Source: DATHVI01 sp035461385
GTDB taxonomy: Bacteria; Actinomycetota; Thermoleophilia; Solirubrobacterales; 70-9
DNA length: 64,000 nt
Assembly: GCA_035461385.1 (NCBI GenBank)
Contig: DATHVI010000051.1
Coordinates: 5,433-69,432, forward strand
Direction of reading: 5' to 3'
Shown one piece after another: positions 42,187 through 49,417 of this stretch (position 1 is the first letter of the stretch; each line of letters opens with the position of its first letter). The position numbers and the translations under genes were made by a program. Under the pieces are notes generated by a model, which saw only the letters and a list, made by a program, of their open reading frames with translations, did no database searches and had not been told where the DNA came from.

Positions 42187-43187
42187 CAGCCCTCCCCTCC
42201 GCGCTCGGCCGCGAGCCGCTCCTCCTCGGCCTGGGCGATGTGGAGGCGCTCGAGGTGGAGCGCGAACCCCGCCGCCGGCAGCGGCCTCCCGAATCTGCTC
42301 ATCAGCTCGTCGTAGCGTCCGCCCCCGCCGAGGATGTGACCGAGCGCGGGGTCGTAGACCTCGAGGATCGCGCCGGTGTAGTAGCCAAGGTCGCGGAGCA
42401 GGCCGAGGTCGAGGCTGACCCGGTCGGCGCCGCCGCGGGCGGCGATCGCGTCGTAGGTGCCCGCCAGGCGCCTGGTGGCGCGCTCGGTGGCCTCGCCGCC
42501 GAGCGATCGCGCCCGCTCGAGCACCTCCGGGCCGCCGCGAAGGGTCGGCAGCTCGAGCAGCGTCTCGCGATCGGCGGCGGCGATCTCGAGCCTGCCGACC
42601 TCGCCCTCGAGCCCGACGTGGTCGTGCCGGGCAAGGCAGTCGAGCACCCGGTCGCGTTCCTCGCCGGCGACGCCGAGCTCGTCGAGCACCTGGCGGTAGA
42701 GCTCGGAGTCGCCGAGCCCGATCACCGCCCGTCCGAGCCCGGCGGCGTCGAGCGCGGCGCTCAAGACCTCGATCACCTCCGCCGTCCCGTCAGGCGCGCC
42801 GGCGCCGATCAGCTCGACCCCGGCCTGGGTGAACTCGCGCAGCTGGCCGCGCTGGGGGCGCACTGCACGGTAGGCGCTGGCGATGTAGCAGAGCCGGAAC
42901 GGGGGCTCCGAGGCGGCGAACCGGTTCGCGACCAGGCGGGCGATCGGGACCGTCATGTCGGATCGCATCGCCAGCAGCTCCCCGTGCTCGTCGAAGAACC
43001 GGTAGGCGACCGGCGCCCCGCGCTCGTCGCCCCGCGCGAGCACCTCCTCGTACTCGATCGTCGGGGTCGCGACCTCGCCGTAGCCGAACCGCTCGAAGGC
43101 GTCGACAAGCGCGGCGCGCAGGCGCCGAAGCTCCCGCATCTCGTCGGGCAGGATGTCCCTGGTTCCAGGCGGTATGGGATGGGTCAT
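42186..43187 (-). CDS. hisZ: ATP phosphoribosyltransferase regulatory subunit
   Basis: This 333-residue homologue of the histidyl-tRNA synthetase catalytic core has PPGTRDILPDEMRELRRL, YGEVATPTIEYEEVLARG, MRSDMTVPIARLVA and the C-terminal ILGGGGRYDELMSRFGRPLPAAGFA. It lacks the synthetase anticodon-binding domain, as expected of HisZ. With short HisG it forms the histidine-feedback complex. The ATG at 43187 begins MTHPIPPGTRD, the normal start; a TTG 42 bases upstream is less likely. Repeat copy 4 lies between murA and this gene. Confidence 0.93.
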   Translation of the reverse strand: MTHPIPPGTRDILPDEMRELRRLRAALVDAFERFGYGEVATPTIEYEEVLARGDERGAPVAYRFFDEHGELLAMRSDMTVPIARLVANRFAASEPPFRLCYIASAYRAVRPQRGQLREFTQAGVELIGAGAPDGTAEVIEVLSAALDAAGLGRAVIGLGDSELYRQVLDELGVAGEERDRVLDCLARHDHVGLEGEVGRLEIAAADRETLLELPTLRGGPEVLERARSLGGEATERATRRLAGTYDAIAARGGADRVSLDLGLLRDLGYYTGAILEVYDPALGHILGGGGRYDELMSRFGRPLPAAGFALHLERLHIAQAEEERLAAERGGEG

Positions 43188-43265
43188 CGGTCGCTCAAGT
43201 CGGAACTCAGGAAGGGAGCCTAGGGACAACTGCGAGATCGCTGAGTGCCGACGGCCCGCGCCCTA

Positions 43266-43383
43266 ACCCGCAGCTCCCGGACGCGGGAGCAGCATAAGAA
43301 GTACGCGGCGTAGCCGCGCACCATGTGTTCAAGGCGGGAGCGGAGGAAGCGGCGGAGGTGTTCCGGAGGAGGCGGCGGAGTTG
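43266..43383 (-). repeat. GC-rich stem-loop repeat, copy 4 with duplicated right end
   Basis: The element begins two bases after the murA stop. It contains a left hairpin GCTCCCG-GACG-CGGGAGC (43273-43290) and a core hairpin around GTA (43302-43321, arms ACGCGGC and GCCGCGC). The right-end block occurs twice (about 43333-43357 and 43358-43382), suggesting slippage or recombination within the family. Confidence 0.8.
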
Positions 43384-43384
43384 C

Positions 43385-44686
43385 TCAAGCCGGAACGGCT
43401 TCGACGCTGACCCGCTCGATTCGGGCGCCGAGGTTGCGCAGGCGCTCGTCGATCCGCTCGTAGCCGCGGTCGATCTGGATCACGTTGCCGATCTCCGAGC
43501 GCCCCTCGGCGCACAGAGCGGCGATCAGCATCGCCATCCCGGCGCGGATGTCGGGACTCTCGAGGCGCTCGCCGTGGAGCCGGCTCGGGCCGCTGACGAT
43601 CGCCCGGTGGGGGTCGCAGAGGGTGATCCGGGCGCCCATCGCGACGAGCTTGTCGACGAAGAACAACCGGTTCTCGAACATCTTCTCGAAGATCAGGATC
43701 GTGCCCTCGGCCTGGGTGGCGAGCGCGAGCGCGATCGACGTCAGGTCGGCCGGGAATGCCGGCCACGGGCCGTCGTCGATCTTCGGGATCGCGTCGCCGA
43801 GGTCGTCGCGAATCCGCAGCGACTGCTCCGAGGAGACGACGATGTCTCGATCCTCGACTCTTGAGACGAGCCCGAGGCGGCGGAAGTGGCGCAGGACGCC
43901 GATCAGGTCCTGCGGATCGGTGTCGCGGACGCGGATCTCCCCCTTCGTCGCGGCGCCGAGGGCGATGAAGCTCCCGGCCTCGATGTGGTCCGGGCAGATC
44001 CGGTGCTCGGCGCCGCCCAGCCGGTCGCGGCCGTAGACGGTCATCACGTTCGAGCCGATGCCGTCGATCTGCGCGCCCATCTTGACCAGCAGCCGCGCGA
44101 GGTCCTGGACGTGCGGCTCGCAGGCGGCGTTCGCGATCGTCGTCGGGCCCGGTGTCAGCGCTGCGGCCATGAGCGCGTTCTCGGTCGCCATCACCGACGG
44201 CTCGTCCATGAAGATCGCGCATGGGCGCAGCCCGTCCGGGGCCGAGACGACGATCTCGCGGGTGCCCTCGACCTTCGCTCCCATGTCGATGAAGGCGTCG
44301 AGGTGCGGGTCGAGCCGCCGGCGGCCGATGAAGTCGCCGCCGGGTGGCGGCATCCGCGCCTCGCCGAAGCGCGCGAGCAGCGGCCCGGCGACGAGGAACG
44401 AGGCCCGGATCCGCGCCGCCAGCTCCTCGTCCGGGGCGAGGTCGGTGAGGGCGTCGGCCCGGAGGCGAAGCTCGCCGTCGGCCCCCCACTGCGCGCTCAC
44501 GCCCATCCGCTCGAGAACCGCGACCTGGGTCTCCGTGTCGCGGATCCGCGGCACGTTGGTGAGGACGATCTCCTCGTCGGTCAGCAGGCACGCCGCCAGG
44601 ATCGGCAGCGCCGCGTTCTTGTTGCCGGCGGTGATGATCTCGCCCGCGAGCGGGACCCCGCCTTCGATCACGAACTTATCGGTCAC
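43385..44686 (-). CDS. murA: UDP-N-acetylglucosamine 1-carboxyvinyltransferase with Asp in place of the active-site Cys
   Basis: MurA transfers enolpyruvate to UDP-GlcNAc, the first committed step of peptidoglycan synthesis. The 433-residue protein has GNKNAALPILAACLL with the catalytic Lys23, the later GRDRLGGAEHRI-type blocks and both repeat halves. The loop that normally reads PGGC-x-IG-x-RP reads PPPGGDFIGRR; position 118 (codon 44333-44335, GAC) is Asp in place of the fosfomycin-reactive Cys. The same change is known in Mycobacterium tuberculosis and Chlamydia and gives fosfomycin resistance. Its stop abuts repeat copy 4. Confidence 0.95.
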   Translation of the reverse strand: MTDKFVIEGGVPLAGEIITAGNKNAALPILAACLLTDEEIVLTNVPRIRDTETQVAVLERMGVSAQWGADGELRLRADALTDLAPDEELAARIRASFLVAGPLLARFGEARMPPPGGDFIGRRRLDPHLDAFIDMGAKVEGTREIVVSAPDGLRPCAIFMDEPSVMATENALMAAALTPGPTTIANAACEPHVQDLARLLVKMGAQIDGIGSNVMTVYGRDRLGGAEHRICPDHIEAGSFIALGAATKGEIRVRDTDPQDLIGVLRHFRRLGLVSRVEDRDIVVSSEQSLRIRDDLGDAIPKIDDGPWPAFPADLTSIALALATQAEGTILIFEKMFENRLFFVDKLVAMGARITLCDPHRAIVSGPSRLHGERLESPDIRAGMAMLIAALCAEGRSEIGNVIQIDRGYERIDERLRNLGARIERVSVEAVPA

Positions 44687-44720
44687 GGTCTCCTCGACGG
44701 CTTCCGGGTGTTGGCGCGGC

Positions 44721-44726
44721 TAGGGT
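44721..44726 (+). promoter_or_regulatory. -10 hexamer, probable leaderless promoter (HD protein)
   Basis: TAGGGT, 11 bases before the ATG at 44738, in the 51-base gap divergent from murA. Confidence 0.4.
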
Positions 44727-44737
44727 ACAACGCGGGA

Positions 44738-45319
44738 ATGCCGACCCCGACGCGTGAGCAGGCATGGGCCCTCGTCTGCGAGTGGGTCTCCTCGGACTCG
44801 CTGCGCAAGCACCTGCTCGGAGTCGAGGCCGGGATGCGCGCGTATGCGCGCGCGGCTGGAGCCGACGAGGAGCTGTGGGGGATCACCGGGCTCGTCCACG
44901 ACCTCGACTACGAGCGCCATCCCGATCTCGACGACACCGAGAACGGCCACCCCCGTACCGCGCTGCGGCTGTTCGCCGAGCTCGACTGGCCGCAGGAGCT
45001 GATCGACGCGGTCGCCGGGCACGCGACGTTCCTCGGGGTGCCGCGCGAGACGGAGCTGGCGAAGACGCTGTTCGCCGTCGACGAGCTGTCGGGGTTCATC
45101 GCCGCCTGCGCGCTCGTCCGCCCGACCGGAATCGAGGGAATGAAGCCGAAGTCGGTCCGCAAGAAGCTGAAGCAACCCTCGTTCGCGGCCGGGGTGAACC
45201 GCGACGAGGTGGTCCAGGGGGCCGAGGAGCTCGGTGTCGACCTAAACGAGCACATCGCGTTCGTGATCGCGGCGATGGCCGAGCGCGCCGACGAGCTCGG
45301 TCTCGCCGCTCGCGAATAG
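44738..45319 (+). CDS. HD-domain protein (predicted hydrolase)
   Basis: This 193-residue HD-superfamily phosphohydrolase of the HDIG-like subgroup has the metal-binding HD pair in ITGLVHDLDYERHPD. The upstream His is in RKHLLGVEAGMRAY and a further His is in VAGHATFLG. A helical C-terminal part (EGMKPKSVRKKLKQPSFAAGVNRDEV) resembles the small HDIG proteins of Clostridia and Actinobacteria. Substrate is unknown. It is 3 bases upstream of the alpha/beta hydrolase GTG and likely co-transcribed with it. Confidence 0.88.
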   Translation: MPTPTREQAWALVCEWVSSDSLRKHLLGVEAGMRAYARAAGADEELWGITGLVHDLDYERHPDLDDTENGHPRTALRLFAELDWPQELIDAVAGHATFLGVPRETELAKTLFAVDELSGFIAACALVRPTGIEGMKPKSVRKKLKQPSFAAGVNRDEVVQGAEELGVDLNEHIAFVIAAMAERADELGLAARE

Positions 45320-45322
45320 CCG

Positions 45323-46294
45323 GTGCGGCGCCGCTGGCAGATCGTCATCGTCATCGCCGTCGCGCTCGTCGCCCTGCTGGCCGTGAACGCGATCGTCGTC
45401 GGAAGCCAGACCCGCAGCGCCTCGATCACCGCGGCGGGCGCGGAGCTGATCGAGCTCCCGGGCGGCGAGATCCAGACCACCGACCAGGGTCCGACCGCGG
45501 TCACCCCGGACCGCGCCGGGGCCCCGATCGTGCTGATCCACTGCTACACCTGCTCGCTGCACTGGTTCGACCGCCTCGCTCCGCTGCTCGCCGAGCGCCA
45601 TCGCGTCGTCCGTGTCGACCTCCTCGGCCACGGCGGCTCCGAGAAGCCCGCCTCGGGTTACTCGATCCCCGACCAGGCGGCGCTGGTCGCCGGCGCGCTG
45701 AACGAGCTCGGGGTCCAGGGCGCAACCGTGGTCGGGCACTCGATGGGGTTCACGGTCGTGGTCACGCTCGCCGAGCAGGCGAGCCAGCTCGTCGATCGGA
45801 TGGTCAACCTCGGTGAGGGGCCGTCGGCGGACTTCTGCTCGATTCCGTTCGCAGCCCGGCTCGCCTACGCCCCCGTGCTCGGCCAGGCGCTGTGGCGAGT
45901 GACCCCCGCGTTCGCGATCGAGGACGGCTACTCGTCGGTGTTCGCTCCCGGGTACGAGGCGTCCGACGGCTTCCCGAGCTCCGGTCAGATCGTCGACGAC
46001 TACCGCGCGATGACCTTCACCTCGTTCGTTGAGGGACGGGAGGCGAATGACGACTATCGGGACGAGATCCCGCTCGACGCGCGGGCCCGCGGCTCCGCGG
46101 TGCCGCTGATGTCGCTGTTCGGCGCCGAGGATCAGATCTGCGACCCGGTCTCGTCGCAGGCCGCGTACCAGAGCGTTCCGGGAGCTCGAGTCGAGACGAT
46201 CGACGGCGCCGGCCACTCGCCCAACGTCGAGCGGCCGGAGGAGACGGCGGAGCTGATCGAGCGGTTCGCGAGCGCCGGCGCCGGGTCAGGCTGA
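45323..46294 (+). CDS. Membrane-anchored alpha/beta hydrolase
   Basis: This 323-residue protein has an N-terminal hydrophobic segment (about residues 6-26). The alpha/beta hydrolase fold that follows carries the nucleophile elbow GHSMG (Ser140), an acid in SLFGAEDQICDP and a His in DGAGHSPNVERPEE. The oxyanion region VLIHCYTCSLHWFDRLAPLL and the strand VVRVDLLGHGGSEKP are canonical. It probably acts on the outer face of the membrane; substrate is unknown. It follows the HD gene closely and overlaps the convergent DUF480 gene by 9 bases. Confidence 0.88.
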   Translation: MRRRWQIVIVIAVALVALLAVNAIVVGSQTRSASITAAGAELIELPGGEIQTTDQGPTAVTPDRAGAPIVLIHCYTCSLHWFDRLAPLLAERHRVVRVDLLGHGGSEKPASGYSIPDQAALVAGALNELGVQGATVVGHSMGFTVVVTLAEQASQLVDRMVNLGEGPSADFCSIPFAARLAYAPVLGQALWRVTPAFAIEDGYSSVFAPGYEASDGFPSSGQIVDDYRAMTFTSFVEGREANDDYRDEIPLDARARGSAVPLMSLFGAEDQICDPVSSQAAYQSVPGARVETIDGAGHSPNVERPEETAELIERFASAGAGSG

Positions 46295-46915
46295 GGGCCC
46301 GGGCGACCGCAGCGCCGCGAGCTCGGCGTGCAGCTCGGCGACCTCGCGCTCGAGCCGTTCGACCCGCGCCGCGAGCTCGTCGTCAGCGCCCGCCGCGGCG
46401 ACCGGTGGGCCGTCTTGCTCGGGGGCGTCGGGCTCGCCGGAGAGGAGCTGCGCGCAGCGCGCCTGCTTCTCCCCCGCCCGGCGCTCGAGCCGGGCGGCTA
46501 GGCCGCGCTCGGCGAGGCGCCCGAGGGTCGCTTCGAGCTCGTCGAGGCCGGCGAAGCCGTGCAGCCGCTCGGTGCGCTGCTTGAGCTCGCCCGGCGTCTG
46601 CGCGCCGCGGAGCATCAGCACCGCGAGCACCGCGAGCTCGGGATCGTCGAGCCCGAGCGCCTCGTCGAGGAGGTGCCGGTATTTCACCGTCCGGCGTCCC
46701 GGCATCGATGCGACCCGCACCCAGCGACGCTCCCGCAGCCGGCCGAGCGCGGCCTCGATCGCCGGCTCGTCGTAGGCGACGACCGGATCGCGGTTCGTCG
46801 TCTGGTTGCAGGCCAGGCGGAGTGCGTTCAGGGTCAGCGGGTAGGCGTCCGGCGTGGTCCGCTGCTTCTCGACCAGGCAGCCGAGTACTCGGATCTCGAC
46901 GGGGTTTGGGTCCAT
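46286..46915 (-). CDS. YceH/DUF480-family winged-helix protein
   Basis: This 209-residue protein has the two-winged-helix pattern of the YceH family: RVLGCLVEKQRTTPDAYPLTLNALRLACNQTTNRDPV, then a second wing (VLAVLMLRGAQTPGELKQRTERLHGFAGLDELEATLGRLAERGLA). The C-terminus is a short coiled coil (LAARVERLEREVAELHAELAAL). Family members are DNA-binding-like but of unknown role. The ATG at 46915 gives the conserved N-terminus (VEIRVLGCL). Confidence 0.92.
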   Translation of the reverse strand: MDPNPVEIRVLGCLVEKQRTTPDAYPLTLNALRLACNQTTNRDPVVAYDEPAIEAALGRLRERRWVRVASMPGRRTVKYRHLLDEALGLDDPELAVLAVLMLRGAQTPGELKQRTERLHGFAGLDELEATLGRLAERGLAARLERRAGEKQARCAQLLSGEPDAPEQDGPPVAAAGADDELAARVERLEREVAELHAELAALRSPGPSA

Positions 46916-46928
46916 CGAGCCGAAAGAG

Positions 46929-47264
46929 CTACCTCCACCGGCCCCCGGCCTTGACCCAGGTAGACAGGTGCTCGACCGAGCAGAAGTCGTCGGGGATCCG
47001 GTGCTCGCCGCGATGGCGGACGAGGAGGACGTGGACCTCCCCGAGCTCACGCTCGCACTGCGAGCAGCTCCGCGGCCCGGCGTCGAGCGTCGCCGGCTCG
47101 GTCAGCTCGCCGGGCTCCCAGTGCGGGCCCTGGATCACCCAGGGGACGACGTGCTCGAGCCGGCAGAACACGGCCCGCCTCGAGCCCGCGGGCTCGTAGG
47201 CGCGAAAGCCGTCGTCAGGGTCGACTTCGGCCCCGCACCAGGTGCACCGTTCGGCCGCGATCAT
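46929..47264 (-). CDS. Small cysteine-rich, probable zinc-binding protein
   Basis: I do not recognise a named family. The 111-residue protein has CTWCGAEV at the N-terminus, a CRLEHVVPW block, CSQCERELGEVHVL in the middle and a matching CSVEHLSTWVKAGG at the end. The two Cys-x2-Cys pairs and two Cys-x3-His blocks form two similar modules, probably binding two zinc ions. It lies 13 bases upstream of the YceH/DUF480 gene on the same strand and may be its partner. Confidence 0.75.
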   Translation of the reverse strand: MIAAERCTWCGAEVDPDDGFRAYEPAGSRRAVFCRLEHVVPWVIQGPHWEPGELTEPATLDAGPRSCSQCERELGEVHVLLVRHRGEHRIPDDFCSVEHLSTWVKAGGRWR

Positions 47265-47285
47265 TCCGCCCCGATGCAAGCCGGG

Positions 47286-47291
47286 TAGGTT
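47286..47291 (+). promoter_or_regulatory. -10 hexamer, probable leaderless promoter (IDH-like gene)
   Basis: TAGGTT, 6 bases before the ATG at 47298. Confidence 0.45.
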
Positions 47292-47297
47292 CTCGGC

Positions 47298-48386
47298 ATG
47301 GCCCTCAGAATAGTCGCGCTCGAGGGGGATCAGACCGGCCAGGAGCTGCTCGAGCAGGCGCTGCGGGTGCTCGATCCCGCCGTCGTCGGGCTCGACGTCG
47401 AGATCGAGCGCTTCGACCTCTCGCTCGCCAACCGGCGCGCGACCGCGAACGCGGTCTGCGCCGACGCGGCGGCGGCGATGCGCGCGACCGGGCTCGGGAT
47501 CAAGGCGGCGACGATCACCCCGGAGGCGGCCGACGACGTCGGCAGCCCGAACCGGATCCTGCGCGAGGCGGTCGACGGCAAGGTGATCGTCCGCACCGGC
47601 CGCCGGATCCCGGGGGTGGCTCCGGTTGCGGGCGTCCACGAGCCGATCGCGGTCTGCCGGATGGCGGTCGGGGACGCCTACGGCGCCGAGCAGTGGCGCG
47701 AGCCCGAGGGCGACGACGAGCTTGCCCGGCGGACCGAGACGATCCGCCGCTCCGATTGCCGGGCGGTCGCCGAATATGCGTTCAGGACCGCCTCGGGCCT
47801 CAAAGGCCGGGTATACGGAGGACCGAAGTGGACGGTGAGCCCGGTGTACGAGGGGATGCTGAAGGAGGAGATGGACGCCGCCGCGCGTCGCCATCCCGAG
47901 GTTCCATACGAGCCGGTGCTGATCGATGCGACCCTCGCCGGCCTCGTCACCGGCGCCGCGCAGGAACCGCTCGCGATCCCATGCCTCAACCGCGACGGGG
48001 ACCTGCTGTCGGACCTGGTGCTGCCGCTGTTCGGATCGATCGCCGGCGCCGAGTCGGTGCTGCTGGCGCTCGACGCGGACCTCCGCCCGACGGTGGTCAT
48101 GGCCGAGGCCCCGCACGGGACGGCGCCGGCGCTCGAGGGCAAGGACGTCGCCAACCCGATGGCGATGATCCTCGCCGCCGCCGCGGTGCTGAGCTACGCC
48201 GGCGAGCGCGGCGAGCCCGACGCCGGACGGGCGGGGTCCGCTGTCCGCCGCGCGGTTCTCGACGCGACCTCCGCCGGCATCCGGACGACCGACCTCGGCG
48301 GCCACTCCTCGACGACCGCGATGACCGACGCCGTGATCGATCTGGTGCGACGCCAGCTCCGCGACGGTTCGAACCAGCCCGCATGA
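47298..48386 (+). CDS. Isocitrate/isopropylmalate dehydrogenase-family protein, atypical
   Basis: This 362-residue member of the beta-decarboxylating dehydrogenase family keeps the C-terminal signature MAEAPHGTAPALEGKDVANPMAMILAAAAVLSY and LIDATLAGLVTG. The substrate-site part is altered: the N-terminal phosphate loop reads GDQTGQE instead of GDGIGPE, and the usual substrate arginine triad is not evident (RTGRRIPGVAPVAGVHEP). It may be an NAD-dependent isocitrate or homologous dehydrogenase; substrate is unresolved. It stands alone with a -10-like TAGGTT 6 bases before the ATG. Confidence 0.75.
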   Translation: MALRIVALEGDQTGQELLEQALRVLDPAVVGLDVEIERFDLSLANRRATANAVCADAAAAMRATGLGIKAATITPEAADDVGSPNRILREAVDGKVIVRTGRRIPGVAPVAGVHEPIAVCRMAVGDAYGAEQWREPEGDDELARRTETIRRSDCRAVAEYAFRTASGLKGRVYGGPKWTVSPVYEGMLKEEMDAAARRHPEVPYEPVLIDATLAGLVTGAAQEPLAIPCLNRDGDLLSDLVLPLFGSIAGAESVLLALDADLRPTVVMAEAPHGTAPALEGKDVANPMAMILAAAAVLSYAGERGEPDAGRAGSAVRRAVLDATSAGIRTTDLGGHSSTTAMTDAVIDLVRRQLRDGSNQPA

Positions 48387-48388
48387 GG

Positions 48389-48394
48389 TAGGTT
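48389..48394 (+). promoter_or_regulatory. -10 hexamer, probable leaderless promoter (livHMGF)
   Basis: TAGGTT, 6 bases before the livH ATG and 2 bases after the preceding stop codon. Confidence 0.45.
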
Positions 48395-48400
48395 CAGCGC

Positions 48401-49417
48401 ATGGAGGCAGGTGCCCTCGCCGCCACCAGAGATAGAGGATCGGCCCTCGCCCGCGTTCGCGCCTACGCGTCGGATCACCCGGCGCAGATCTTCCTCGCGA
48501 TCCTCGGGGCGATCGCGATCGCATTGATCATCGGCGAGGGGCTGCAGCCGTTCGGCCAGACGACGATCAACGGCCTCGTCGCCGGCGGGTACTTCGCCCT
48601 CGCGGCGATCGGGCTGACGCTCGTCTACGGGATCCTGAAGCTGGTCAACTTCGCCCACGGCGACATGCTGACGTTCGGGGCCTACGTCGCCTTCCTCTTC
48701 AACGTCACGATCGGGATGCCGCTGGTGGTCGCGCTCGTCGTCGCCGTCGCGGCGACGGCGGCGGTTGGGATCTTCCTCGAGCTCGCGATGTGGCGGCCGA
48801 TGCGCAAGCGCAAGGCCGGGATGCTCCAGCTGCTGCTGATGGCGATCGGGCTCGCGTTCGTGATCCGCAACGTCGTCCAGTTCATCGCCGGGACCCAGCC
48901 GCGGACGCTCGACGTCGACCGCACGAGCGCGATCTCGTTCCTCGACCTGACGATCGGGCGCACCCAGCTGATCGTGCTCGTGAGCTCGGTCGTCGTCCTG
49001 CTGGCGGTAGCGCTGATGCTCCGCTACACCTCGCTCGGGCGCCAGATGCGCGCCCTCGCCGACAACTTCGACCTCGCCGAGACGACCGGGATCGACACCG
49101 GCCGGGTGGTGATCGTCACCTGGATCCTCGCCGCCGGGCTCGCCGGGCTCGCCGGGGTTCTGATCGTCGCCTCGACCGGCAGCCTGACGCCGAACACCGG
49201 CTTCCAGCTTCTCCTGGTGATGTTCGCGGCGGTGATCCTCGGCGGGATCGGCAACGCCTACGGCGCGCTCGCGGGCGGGCTGGTTCTCGGACTCTCGCAG
49301 GAGTGGGCGACGCTGCTGATCGCGGCGCAGTGGAAGATCGCGATCAGCTTCGTAGTCCTGATCCTGGTCCTGATCTTCAGGCCGCAGGGGATCTTCGGGC
49401 GGGCGAGGACGCTGTGA
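48401..49417 (+). CDS. livH: Branched-chain amino-acid-type ABC transporter permease LivH
   Basis: This 338-residue inner-membrane permease of the HAAT family has about eight helices. NGLVAGGYFALAAIGLTLVYGILKLVNFAHGDMLTFGAY near the N-terminus is the LivH signature. DIDTGRV, GLAGLAGVLIVASTGSLTPN and LLLVMFAAVILGGIGNAYGALAGGLVLGLSQE follow in order. A cytoplasmic N-terminus of about 30 residues precedes the first helix. The stop overlaps the livM GTG. The four genes livHMGF are overlapping or nearly so and form one operon. Confidence 0.95.
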   Translation: MEAGALAATRDRGSALARVRAYASDHPAQIFLAILGAIAIALIIGEGLQPFGQTTINGLVAGGYFALAAIGLTLVYGILKLVNFAHGDMLTFGAYVAFLFNVTIGMPLVVALVVAVAATAAVGIFLELAMWRPMRKRKAGMLQLLLMAIGLAFVIRNVVQFIAGTQPRTLDVDRTSAISFLDLTIGRTQLIVLVSSVVVLLAVALMLRYTSLGRQMRALADNFDLAETTGIDTGRVVIVTWILAAGLAGLAGVLIVASTGSLTPNTGFQLLLVMFAAVILGGIGNAYGALAGGLVLGLSQEWATLLIAAQWKIAISFVVLILVLIFRPQGIFGRARTL

